Assembly: GCF_021654795.1 (NCBI RefSeq)
Contig: NZ_AP025344.1
Coordinates: 4,402,501 to 4,466,500 of the forward strand
Length of the DNA: 64,000 bases
From: Paenibacillus dendritiformis
Lineage (GTDB): Bacteria > Bacillota > Bacilli > Paenibacillales > Paenibacillaceae
Direction: 5' to 3'
The position numbers and the translations under genes were made by a program. Under the pieces are notes generated by a model. The model was not told the origin of the DNA, searched no databases, and saw only the letters and a program-made list of their open reading frames with translations. This document shows positions 26,387-34,705 of this stretch, in pieces (the stretch's first letter is position 1; each line of letters begins with the position of its first letter).

Positions 26387-26837
26387 AATTCAAGGCGGTG
26401 ACGAGCGGCCGCGGAATACACATTTCACCAACGCCTTTCAAATGAAGTCAGGTGAGATTATGGAAGAAGTTGCGCTTCAAGAATGTAAATCCGAAATTTC
26501 AAATCGGGAAAATATTAGAGTGATTTTAGAAAGTGATTTTTTAAGCACAAGGTCCCATAAGTGGTCAACCTAGACTTCAGTTAGGCAAAAATTATAATAA
26601 ACGACTGGGAAATCGATATTAAAAAGTGCAAGTTTTTTTAGAAAAAAAGAGTACGTGATCGCAACCACGGACTCCAAGACGAAACTGATTCTATTTTCGG
26701 GATTACGCTTTTGATTGAGTCGAAAAAGTAAAATGACGCCTCCGCCCCCACGCTAAAGGGGATGGAAGCGTCTGTATCCGTCAAAGTGCCCGTCAGCGTG
26801 ACGAGTTGAAGCCTGGTAAAACGGAAAAAGACCCGGT
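26387..26837 (+). other. AT-rich intergenic stretch, no gene seen
   Basis: About 450 bp between the pstS promoter and the regulator remnant. Base composition is clearly more AT-rich than the neighbours. Short open frames have no ribosome binding site or recognisable product. It may be decayed sequence from the same event that left the adjacent pseudogene. Confidence 0.5.
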
Positions 26838-27494
26838 TTATCCGTTTTGATCGACACATAATTCGATTTCATTGAAATCACGCTCTTGGAGTATAGGGGA
26901 TACATGAACAATGGAATGAAAATTAATATGAAGCGGTATTGTAGTAATAATAACGTCAATGTCCATGCTTTTTATATCGCCTTCAATCATTTTTCTATCC
27001 ACTTCACCTATAATCTCGAGTTTTCCGTCGAACTTTTTATTAATCCATCTCTTCATATAGATTTCCCAGCTTTTCTCTTTCCCTGTAACCAGCAGCGCTT
27101 TTTTCTTATTCATCATTTTTAGCCGTCCGGTTGCCGCTATCCGCATCGTTACTTTTGCGGCTTCTTCATCGGGCACATCGATGATTTCCAGTTTCTTTGC
27201 CCATTCGTTGTATGCTTTCTTCACGGAGAGAAATGTTTTTTTATAAGTGTTCTTTATATACTTGCAAGTCTCCTTTTCCGGCATTATTATTTTCGGGTAT
27301 GGCTAATTTGATCCCTTTTCCCTTTTTCGAATAGATAGAAGCGTTTTGCGGCAATAAATCATTGAGAACTGATCCTTTCGAATTGTTTTACTGGAGCAAT
27401 TCAGTTTTTGTTCAAGTTCAGAGAGAGTAACTCACTTCTTTTCCTCAGCAAGTATCTTCAACAATTTGATTTTACGGCTAATATCCTTTTCCAT
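26838..27494 (-). pseudogene. Remnant of a BglG/MtlR-type PTS-regulated transcription activator
   Basis: Full-length members have about 640-690 residues: HTH, two PRD domains, EIIB-like and EIIA-like domains. Here the ATG at 27494 starts a clear HTH (MEKDISRKIKLLKILAEEKK) that meets TGA at 27432-27434 where the family often has Trp, continues as VTLSELEQKLNCSSKTIRKD, then shifts frame to VLNDLLPQNASIYSKKGKG. It jumps, by an internal deletion, to the end of PRD2 and an EIIB segment (ALLVTGKEKSWEIYMKRW ... IDVIITTIPLH). The sequence is AT-rich compared with the surroundings. Inactive gene, probably old. Confidence 0.8.
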
Positions 27495-27587
27495 CTTGAT
27501 TCACCTTAAGCGATGTCGTCCAGCCGATCACTGTCGAATCAGACTTCCAAGGCCAGATTATATAACAGTTCGACTTCGATGAGTGCA

Positions 27588-27660
27588 ACCGATTCACTCA
27601 TACACTCGGTACCTTATCGTAACATACTTCCCCGTGCGCCAGCGACGTTTTTTCACAGGG
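27588..27660 (-). repeat. Dispersed element, copy 1
   Basis: About 73 bp similar to 29959-30033. Best conserved are ATCGTAACATACTTCC and GCGACGTTTTTT. It lies just past the stop of the CBS/MCP gene and about 95 bp before the regulator remnant. Confidence 0.65.
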
Positions 27661-27667
27661 CGCCGCT

Positions 27668-28795
27668 TCAATCCCGCTCCGCCATTCGCTTCAATTCCGC
27701 ATGCGCTGCCTGCGCCCGCTGCTCCACGCGCTGCGCGCAAGCGGCAATCTGCGCTATCCGCTCCTGATTATGCGCGATAGCCTGGAGCAGCTGCCCGAAC
27801 CGCCCGCATGCCGCCTCCACCCCCGTCGCGGTCATTCCAACCTGCTCCCGAGTGCGCTCCCCCGTATGTATCGCCTCATTCAATGCTTGAATCATCTGGA
27901 CCAGCGTCTCCTCGATCTGTCCGGCAGCCGCCTTCGTCAGCATCGCCAGCTTGCGCACCTCGGCGGCCACGACCTGGAAGCCCAGCCCGTATTCTCCGGC
28001 GCGGGCCGCTTCAATCGACGCGTTCAGCGCCAGCATCTGACAGGAATCGGACCAGCCGCGGATGACGCCGATAGAATCGGCTACGGCATGGGTATATTGC
28101 CGCAGATGCTCCATTTCCGCCGCCTGATCGTTCACCTGCTCCAATACTTGCTGAAAGGAGGAGGATACATGGTCGAGTGAAGTTTTGCCGGCCAGCGTCT
28201 TATCCATCATCGCGGACGCGTGCAGCTTGCCTTCCTCCGCCGCCTTCTTGACATATCCGGTCTCGCCCTGAATCGAATCGAACGCTTGGAGCGTCGATTG
28301 CAATACCGCTCTCTCCTTGCGCTCCGCATTGCGGCGCACGCGGGTAGAGAGCTCGGACAGCTGCTTGGCGGGCAGCACGCCGATATACTCCCTATCGCGT
28401 GTCATAATGAGGCTGTCATACATCCGCTCCTCCGGACGAGCCCCCGCCATCTCAAGCAGTTGGACCGGATCCGTCCCCCATTCCGCACAGGCCATGTCCC
28501 GATCCATCAGCCGGGATACAGGCTTCTCATGGTAGAGTGCCGGAGAGAACCGCTTGCTCATCCGCTCATGGAACCGTTCCCGCATCACCATCCCGATCGG
28601 CTGCCGGGCACCGTCCACGACAATAAGACAGCGCAGCGAGGCATCGGATAGGAACATTCGCTCTACCTCCTCAATCGGAGTCTGCGGATCAATGGCCGGT
28701 GCGTCATGAACCAAATCGCCGTACTCCCGGGCGGCGGCATGATGTTCGATCATCGGGGAACCGGTGTTCATGAGAGAAAACATAGGCGTAGTCAT
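27668..28795 (-). CDS. Soluble CBS-domain methyl-accepting chemotaxis-type receptor
   Basis: 375 residues, no membrane helix. Residues about 25-155 form a CBS pair (DAPAIDPQTPIEEVERMFL ... RCLIVVDGARQPIGMVM, then KPVSRLMDRDMACAEW). The rest is an MCP signalling domain with the conserved hairpin SCQMLALNASIEAARAGEYG followed by GFQVVAAEVRKLA, which contacts CheA/CheW. A cytoplasmic receptor that could bind nucleotides through CBS is inferred. It sits between pstS and phoP, and a PhoP-box array upstream suggests phosphate control. No methylation sites are assigned; the C-terminal helix is short. Confidence 0.85.
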   Translation of the reverse strand: MTTPMFSLMNTGSPMIEHHAAAREYGDLVHDAPAIDPQTPIEEVERMFLSDASLRCLIVVDGARQPIGMVMRERFHERMSKRFSPALYHEKPVSRLMDRDMACAEWGTDPVQLLEMAGARPEERMYDSLIMTRDREYIGVLPAKQLSELSTRVRRNAERKERAVLQSTLQAFDSIQGETGYVKKAAEEGKLHASAMMDKTLAGKTSLDHVSSSFQQVLEQVNDQAAEMEHLRQYTHAVADSIGVIRGWSDSCQMLALNASIEAARAGEYGLGFQVVAAEVRKLAMLTKAAAGQIEETLVQMIQALNEAIHTGERTREQVGMTATGVEAACGRFGQLLQAIAHNQERIAQIAACAQRVEQRAQAAHAELKRMAERD

Positions 28796-28858
28796 ATAGC
28801 AGCACCCTTTGCGATAGATTTGTAAATCTGCTTCTTTAGTCCCAATGTAGCACGGGAT

Positions 28859-28908
28859 TGTAAACGGTTTGCCCTGGCTATGTAATGAATTTGTAAAGGT
28901 CAGGTTAA
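28859..28908 (-). promoter_or_regulatory. PhoP-box array upstream of the CBS/MCP receptor gene
   Basis: On the minus strand, reading toward the gene: TTAACC (28903-28908), TTTACA (28892-28897), ATTACA (28881-28886), AGGGCA (28870-28875), TTTACA (28859-28864), starts exactly 11 bp apart. A possible -10 (TACATT, 28844-28849) lies 9 bp further on. Confidence 0.7.
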
Positions 28909-29160
28909 ATGTGAATTAAATCACAAGAAAATGCATAAGCGGCAGGGGAAATCGGAGAGAAGATCCGGGAGCGTGGATCCATGCGCAAGCATGAAGAACA
29001 GATCGAGCGAAAAAAAATGAGAGCGGAAAAGGTTGGAACTCAGTTGGGGCGGGTAAAGCGTGCATAAAAATAAAAACGAAGCGGGTAACGTCGAAGAGAT
29101 GATTTATGAATGGCCTGAAGGAAGCGCATCCTTGTTTTCCTGCTTGCGAGTCCAAGCTTC

Positions 29161-29201
29161 AGATTTAGAAGAAATTTGTCATTTCTTCTAAATCTGTTTT
29201 T
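29161..29201 (+). terminator. Perfect 15-bp hairpin with plus-strand T-tract, after phoP
   Basis: AGATTTAGAAGAAAT / ATTTCTTCTAAATCT with a 5-nt loop, followed by GTTTTT on the plus strand. The T-tract faces transcription from the left, although the annotated gene (phoP) comes from the right. It may work in both directions. Confidence 0.7.
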
Positions 29202-29919
29202 AGTGCTGGGTCTTCTTATGATGGACCAATTTGTAGCCGACGCCCCGAATCGAGTCGATCTGGACGGAGCGCTGGTTCATCTCCAGCTTCTTGCGCAGGG
29301 AGCTGACATGAACATCGACCGTCCGCTGTCCGCCGATGTAGTCGAAGCCCCATACCGCGTTCATCAGGTCGTCGCGGGTAATGACCATGCCCGGGCGCTG
29401 GACAAGATAGAGCAACACTTCGAACTCCTTCGGCCGCAGCGGGATCAGCTCATGATGCAGCGTCACTTCATACTTCTCCGGATAAATGCGAAGATCGCCT
29501 ATCGCAATGACTTTGTCGTCCGTGTCCTCCGCCGCGGCCGGCTCGTCGCTCGATGCGCGGCGCAGGACGGCGCCGACGCGCGCCAGCAGCTCAGCGACGC
29601 CGAACGGCTTCGTAATGTAGTCGTCCGCCCCGCGCTTCAAGCCCTGCACGACTTCTTCCTCCGCATTGCGCGCCGTCAAAATAATGACGGGCGTGCGGAT
29701 GCCGGCTTGTCTCAGCTTGGACAACACTTCAAATCCGTTCATGCCCGGCAGCATAATATCCAGTATGATGAGATCGAACTTGCGGTGCAGCGCCACCTGC
29801 AGCCCCTGGGAGCCATGGTCGATCACCGTCGTATCGTACCCTTCCAAGGTCAGATTATATGACAATAGCCGCGCCAATGTCGGTTCGTCTTCGATGACTA
29901 GTACTTTTCGTTCAGACAT
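29200..29919 (-). CDS. phoP: Response regulator PhoP (OmpR/PhoB family)
   Basis: 239 residues. Receiver domain with phospho-acceptor Asp in LIILDIMLPGMNGFE, acidic pair IEDEP, Thr in VIILTARN and Lys in ITKPFGV. The C-terminal winged helix (LRPKEFEVLLYLVQRPG ... RTVDVHVSSLRKKLE) binds direct repeats. Given the adjacent pst operon and Pho boxes, it should be the phosphate-starvation regulator. It lies downstream of its presumed kinase, the reverse of B. subtilis, and has its own promoter. Confidence 0.9.
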   Translation of the reverse strand: MSERKVLVIEDEPTLARLLSYNLTLEGYDTTVIDHGSQGLQVALHRKFDLIILDIMLPGMNGFEVLSKLRQAGIRTPVIILTARNAEEEVVQGLKRGADDYITKPFGVAELLARVGAVLRRASSDEPAAAEDTDDKVIAIGDLRIYPEKYEVTLHHELIPLRPKEFEVLLYLVQRPGMVITRDDLMNAVWGFDYIGGQRTVDVHVSSLRKKLEMNQRSVQIDSIRGVGYKLVHHKKTQH

Positions 29920-29953
29920 GATTATCCTCCGAAAGTCAATTCCTATCCTTGTG

Positions 29954-29982
29954 ACTATACCGGTTCATACTTATACTCGCAA
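29954..29982 (-). promoter_or_regulatory. phoP: Sigma-A promoter of phoP
   Basis: TTGCGA, 17-bp spacer, TATAGT on the minus strand, with the start codon about 35 bp downstream of the -10. Implies phoP expression independent of the upstream kinase gene. Confidence 0.6.
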
Positions 29983-30033
29983 CCCTATCGTAACATACTT
30001 CCGCTTGCCGAGGCGACGTTTTTTTCATGGGGA
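29959..30033 (-). repeat. Dispersed element, copy 2, overlapping the phoP promoter
   Basis: About 75 bp similar to 27588-27660. It contains the phoP -35 hexamer and spacer. A 9-bp hairpin (AGCCCGCCG/CGGCGGGCT, 30033-30053) abuts it on the kinase side without a T-tract. Confidence 0.65.
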
Positions 30034-30072
30034 GCCCGCCGGTACGGCGGGCTGACAGGTCATGGCCCGCAC

Positions 30073-31884
30073 TTATTGCTCTGCTCCGCCCGGCTGCCAC
30101 TCCTGAAGCACGGGAAGCTCGATCGTGAACGTCGTGCCTACACCCAACTCGCTATCCACCCGTATCGTCCCGCCATGCGCATCGACGAGATGCTTCACGA
30201 TCGACAGCCCGAGCCCGGTTCCGCCCGATATGCGGGATCGAGCCTTGTCTACCCGGTAGAAGCGCTCGAAGATTCGCGGCAGATCCTTCTTCGGAATGCC
30301 GATTCCCGTATCGGCGATCGTCAGCCGGATCCGCTCCACCTGATCCGGGTCATGCAGCGCCACAGCCCCTATCTTCACCTGTCCGCCCTCCGGGGTATAA
30401 TTAATCGCGTTGGAGAGCAGGTTGAGCATAATCTGGCGCAGCCGGTCCTCATCCGCCTCGACGTACAAGTCCGGCTCGGTATCCAGCCGGACGTCGATGC
30501 GCTTGCTGGCCGCTTCCTTGCGCAGCATCTCCACCGTCTGCTCCAGGAAGGTCCCAAGCTCCACCGGCGAAAATTGCAGCACCGCCCGCTTCGCTTCGAT
30601 CTTCGACAATTCGAGAATATCGCCGATGAGCCGGTTCAAGCGCTCGCTCTCCTCCTGAATAATCTGCAGGAAGGACTTCGCAATCTCCGGATCATGCATC
30701 GCTCCGTTCAGCAGCGTCTCGGCGAAGCCCTTGACCGCGGCGATCGGCGTCTTGAGCTCATGGGACACATTCGCCACGAATTCGGTCCGCATCCGCTCCA
30801 GCCGCCGAATCTCCGAGACGTCCTGCAGCACCAGCAGAATGCCCGCCCATTCCTGATCCGTAAAATATACCGGGACGACGGTCACATCCAGCAGACGCTC
30901 CTCCGGGTAGTAAATTGTCAACTCCTCATGACGCAGCAGCTTCTTCTCCTCGACTTCGGCCATCATCTGCTGCATCTCATATGGAGCCCTCACGTCGCTG
31001 AACGGGCGCCCGATCCATTCCCGGCTGCGGATACCGAGTATTTGCTCGGCCTTCCGGTTCAGCAGGGCCACCTTGCCTTCCGCATCGACCATCACGATCG
31101 CATTGATCATATGCTCCATGACCGTCTGCAGCCGGCTCTCGTTCTCGCGGATTTGCGACATCTGCACCTGGAGGCTTTCCGCCATCGCATTGATGGCGGT
31201 CCCCAGCTGCCCGATCTCGTCCTTCCCCGCCGCCTGGGCCCTCGCCTGGTAGTCCATCTGGGCGATGCGCATCGCGACGCGAGTCATATTCTCGATCGGA
31301 CGCGTCAGATTGAAGGCAATCCGGTAGCTGACGATCCCGGCGATAACGAACAGGGCCGCGAGGCCAAGCGCCAGATACGCCCACAGTGCCCTGACGCTGC
31401 TCTCGACATGCTCCAGACTCATCGCCAGACGGATATATCCGTCGAAATTGACCGTGCTCACGGGACTGGCGACATAGAGCATGTTTTGTCCCAGCGTCTC
31501 GCTGTAGCGGATATTCGAGCCGATCCCTTCCCGCCCCGCCTTCACAATCTCCTCGCGCGACAGGTGATTGTCCATCTCGGCAGCCTTATGATCCGAATCG
31601 CCGACGACCGTGCCGTCAGCGAGAATAAAGGTGACGCGCGCGTCCGCGCTGTCATGAAGCTTGCGCGCCCAGCCGCTGTAATACGCCATCATGTCATCCA
31701 GGCTGCCCGGCTTAACCCAGGCGAGCGTCTGCTCGATAAGCATGATTTCCCGGGACATATTCTCCTCCAGCTGGCGGATATGATTGTGCTTGAAGGTCGA
31801 CGCCATATAAATGCCCGCTGCCGTCACGGATATCCCGATCAGCAGCACAAAGATTAAAGTCAAACGCGTGCGAAACCGCGACAT
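30073..31884 (-). CDS. phoR: PhoR-type sensor histidine kinase
   Basis: 603-residue membrane kinase: helix 1 (about 8-28), an outside sensor region of about 135 residues, helix 2 (about 165-190), HAMP, PAS (VMEHMINAIVMVDAEGKVAL), HisKA with phospho-His in VSHELKTPIAAVKGF, and HATPase motifs LLSNAINYTPEGG, ADTGIGIP and SGGTGLGLSIV. Layout matches PhoR of Bacillus. A PhoP-box pair lies 84 bp upstream, implying autoregulation. ATG at 31884 follows GGAGAG; the frame opens 6 nt earlier. Confidence 0.88.
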   Translation of the reverse strand: MSRFRTRLTLIFVLLIGISVTAAGIYMASTFKHNHIRQLEENMSREIMLIEQTLAWVKPGSLDDMMAYYSGWARKLHDSADARVTFILADGTVVGDSDHKAAEMDNHLSREEIVKAGREGIGSNIRYSETLGQNMLYVASPVSTVNFDGYIRLAMSLEHVESSVRALWAYLALGLAALFVIAGIVSYRIAFNLTRPIENMTRVAMRIAQMDYQARAQAAGKDEIGQLGTAINAMAESLQVQMSQIRENESRLQTVMEHMINAIVMVDAEGKVALLNRKAEQILGIRSREWIGRPFSDVRAPYEMQQMMAEVEEKKLLRHEELTIYYPEERLLDVTVVPVYFTDQEWAGILLVLQDVSEIRRLERMRTEFVANVSHELKTPIAAVKGFAETLLNGAMHDPEIAKSFLQIIQEESERLNRLIGDILELSKIEAKRAVLQFSPVELGTFLEQTVEMLRKEAASKRIDVRLDTEPDLYVEADEDRLRQIMLNLLSNAINYTPEGGQVKIGAVALHDPDQVERIRLTIADTGIGIPKKDLPRIFERFYRVDKARSRISGGTGLGLSIVKHLVDAHGGTIRVDSELGVGTTFTIELPVLQEWQPGGAEQ

Positions 31885-31967
31885 GCGCATCTCTCCACTT
31901 CATTCTCGAGGTTGTAGGTCTATGTTCCATCCTACCGACCGTTGCGCCGTTTGGCTAGACCGTCTTA

Positions 31968-31984
31968 TGTAAAGGTTTTGTAAA
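31968..31984 (-). promoter_or_regulatory. phoR: PhoP-box pair upstream of phoR
   Basis: TTTACA at 31979-31984 and 31968-31973 on the minus strand, 11 bp apart: one PhoP dimer site. Neighbouring 11-bp positions do not match. Confidence 0.6.
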
Positions 31985-32128
31985 CCTTCGCCCCGAAGGC
32001 AGCGCGTTCTAACCTATTCTTTCCTAACAGGCAACCTTATCATTCCGACGTCCCGGATCAGAGCGCGTTCGGCGCCACGCCGCTCTTCCCGCAACACGCC
32101 CCCTGCTCCCGCCCGGCATTGACGATCG

Positions 32129-32156
32129 AAAAAAATCCCCGGCCGCGACCGGGGAT
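32129..32156 (-). terminator. Rho-independent terminator of the fumarase gene
   Basis: Stem ATCCCCGG/CCGGGGAT with a 6-nt loop and seven T residues on the minus strand. Confidence 0.92.
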
Positions 32157-32170
32157 CAAACCATAATTGC

Positions 32171-33721
32171 TTATACAAAGACAGGGTCCTTGAACTGAGC
32201 CAGCTTCTCGAACGAGCTGCGATCGACGTCGGCGTGCAGGCTGTTGCCGTGCGCATCCATCGTCACGATCGCCGCGAACCCTTCTACCTCGAGATGCCAC
32301 ATCGCTTCCGGGATGCCGAATTCGAGGAAATCGACGCCGTTCACTTGCTTCATGCATTCCGCATAATATTGAGCCGCCCCGCCAATCGCGTTCAGATAGA
32401 CGGCGCCATGCTCCTGCAGCGCGGCCAGCGTCTTCGCTCCCATGCCGCCTTTGCCGATGACGGCGCGGATGCCGAATTTCTTAATGATATCGCCCTGGTA
32501 CGGCTCCTCGCGGATGCTCGTCGTCGGTCCGGCCGCCTTGACATGCCAGCCTTCCTCATCCTTCAGCATGACCGGGCCGCAATGATAGATGACCGCCCCG
32601 TTCAGATCGACAGGCGCATCATGGTCCATCAAATATTTGTGCAACGCATCGCGCCCCGTATGCATCTCTCCGTTGATCACGACGACGTCCCCTACCTTCA
32701 GGGAACGAATCTGCTCCTCGGAGATCGGCGTGTTCAGGACGATTCGGCGGCTCTCGCTCTTCGCGGGCGCTTCTTCCGCCGCTCCTGCCGCTTCATCGGC
32801 CGCGCTGTCCATCGGAAGCTCGCTGCCTCGCTCGTACACCCATTCCTTAATCTCTCCGCTCGCGCTGTCGAGCAGGACGCCCTGCCGCCGATAGGCCCAG
32901 CAGTTGTAGGCGACCGATACGAAGAAGCTGGCCGGCAGCCGGTTCATGACTCCGATCTTGCAGCCAAGCAGCGTGACCTCGCCGCCGAAGCCCATCGTGC
33001 CGATGCCCAATCGATTCGCCTTGTCCATAATATAATCTTCCAATTGACGCAGCTCTTCAATCGGATTCGTATCATCGACCCGGCGGAACAACTGCTGCTT
33101 CGCCAGCTCGTAGCCCGTCGTCCGATCGCCGCCGATGCCGACGCCGATGAAGCCTGCGCTGCAGCCCTGCCCCTGCGCCTGATAGACCGCATGCAGGATG
33201 CACTTGCGGATGCCGTCGAGATCGCGGCCCGCCTTGCCCAAGCCCTCCAGCTCCGTCGGCAAGCTGTACTGGATGTTCTTGTTCTCGCAGCCGCCGCCTT
33301 TCAGGATAAGGCGCACCTCGATATCATCCCGCTCCCACTGCTCGAAATGGATCACCGGCGTACCCGGGCCCAGGTTGTCTCCGCTGTTCGCTCCCGTCAG
33401 CGAATCGACGGAATTGGTGCGAAGCTTGCCTTCCTTCGTCGCGCGGCTGACCGCCTCCTGAATGTCCCGCTTCATGACGATCTGGTTCGCGCCAACCGGA
33501 GTATGCACGATGAACGTCGGCATGCCGGTATCCTGGCAGATGGGGGATACCTTCGTCTCCGCCATCCCAATGTTGCGGGCGATTGTGCCCAGGGACAGTC
33601 CGGCGCGCGTGGCGGCGTCCTCGCGCGTTTGCGCTTCCCGGATCGCCTTGCGCACATCGCCGGGCAGATTGGTTGATGTCTCCACGATCAATTCATATAC
33701 GCTCTGCAAAAACGATTTCAT
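32171..33721 (-). CDS. fumA: Class I (iron-sulfur) fumarate hydratase
   Basis: 516-residue enzyme that interconverts fumarate and malate in the TCA cycle using a [4Fe-4S] cluster. The alpha part has the cluster Cys in VSPICQDTGMP, and GGGCENKN and GQGCSAGFIGVGIGG; the beta part (after an Ala/Glu-rich linker near residue 315) has MHTGRDALHKYL and YHCGPVM. Both parts are fused as in E. coli FumA/B. The class is oxygen-sensitive. I use the ATG at 33721; no ideal Shine-Dalgarno spacing exists for it, and TTG codons 6 and 12 nt upstream are alternatives. Confidence 0.92.
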   Translation of the reverse strand: MKSFLQSVYELIVETSTNLPGDVRKAIREAQTREDAATRAGLSLGTIARNIGMAETKVSPICQDTGMPTFIVHTPVGANQIVMKRDIQEAVSRATKEGKLRTNSVDSLTGANSGDNLGPGTPVIHFEQWERDDIEVRLILKGGGCENKNIQYSLPTELEGLGKAGRDLDGIRKCILHAVYQAQGQGCSAGFIGVGIGGDRTTGYELAKQQLFRRVDDTNPIEELRQLEDYIMDKANRLGIGTMGFGGEVTLLGCKIGVMNRLPASFFVSVAYNCWAYRRQGVLLDSASGEIKEWVYERGSELPMDSAADEAAGAAEEAPAKSESRRIVLNTPISEEQIRSLKVGDVVVINGEMHTGRDALHKYLMDHDAPVDLNGAVIYHCGPVMLKDEEGWHVKAAGPTTSIREEPYQGDIIKKFGIRAVIGKGGMGAKTLAALQEHGAVYLNAIGGAAQYYAECMKQVNGVDFLEFGIPEAMWHLEVEGFAAIVTMDAHGNSLHADVDRSSFEKLAQFKDPVFV

Positions 33722-33946
33722 AAGCAAACCCAAGCCCCTCTCTTCGAATATCCCGCTGTCTCTCTGCTATGATCTGGCTGTATGTCGGGTTCCTCTGTAT
33801 CTTCTCTGCTTCGGCCGATTCGACATGCCGCATGCGGCGTGAATCCGCTTCCTATAGTATTATAATAGCATAATAGAAGCGTCTGTCGAAGACTTCCGGA
33901 GGAAGTTAACCGAAGCTCGATCCGATGCCGGAAAGGATGAGAACGT

Positions 33947-34576
33947 ATGGATCCTATCAAGGACGAGGCCCAACCCGGGCGCCCGGGCGGACATCATTTT
34001 TTTGCCTACATGTATCGCTTGAAGCATATCGAACGCTGGAGCCTGATGCGCAATACGACGAAGGAAAATGTGGCCGAGCACAGCTTCCACGTCGCGCTGA
34101 CGACCCATATGCTGTGCACGATCGGGAATGAGGTGTACGGCAAAGCGCTGGATACGGGCCGGGCCGTCATGATGGCGCTGTTCCACGACGCGACGGAAGT
34201 GTTCACGGGCGATATTCCGACGCCGGTCAAGCATCACAATACGCGCATTCTGGCCAACTTCCGCGAGATCGAGCAATTGGCTGCCGAGCGGCTTGTCGGC
34301 ATGATTCCGGCCGAGCTGCAGGCGGCCTACGCGCCGCTCATTAATCAGTCGCTCGATGAGGAGCTGAAGCGCTATGTGAAGGCTGCCGATCTGCTCGACG
34401 CCTACTTCAAATGCGGAAGCGAAGCGGCGGCGGGGAACCGGGAATTCGATGTGGCCCGCCGGCAGACCGAACACAAATTGCGGGCGCTCGGACTGGAGGA
34501 AGTCGACTATGTCCTTGCCCATCTCGCGCCAAGCTTCGACATGACGCTGGACGAAATGTCGCGGTCCGACACCTAG
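33947..34576 (+). CDS. yfbR: YfbR-like 5'-deoxynucleotidase (HD domain)
   Basis: 209-residue HD phosphohydrolase. MRNTTKENVAEHSFHVAL, the HD pair in MMALFHDATEVFTGDIPTP and the later KAADLLDAYFKC match YfbR, which removes phosphate from deoxynucleoside monophosphates. Metal ligands His-His-Asp-Asp are in place. Single gene, divergent from fumarase. AAGGATGAG precedes the ATG. Confidence 0.88.
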   Translation: MDPIKDEAQPGRPGGHHFFAYMYRLKHIERWSLMRNTTKENVAEHSFHVALTTHMLCTIGNEVYGKALDTGRAVMMALFHDATEVFTGDIPTPVKHHNTRILANFREIEQLAAERLVGMIPAELQAAYAPLINQSLDEELKRYVKAADLLDAYFKCGSEAAAGNREFDVARRQTEHKLRALGLEEVDYVLAHLAPSFDMTLDEMSRSDT

Positions 34577-34705
34577 GCTCCGGCAGTTCCTTCTTCCTAT
34601 CCCACGGACTGTTATGGTTTTGGAAATCATCCCGCGGTCTGTTAAAATTAAGGTAAAAATACAGCGAACATTGTCGCCGTCGGATAGGAAGAAAGGAAGA
34701 ACATC

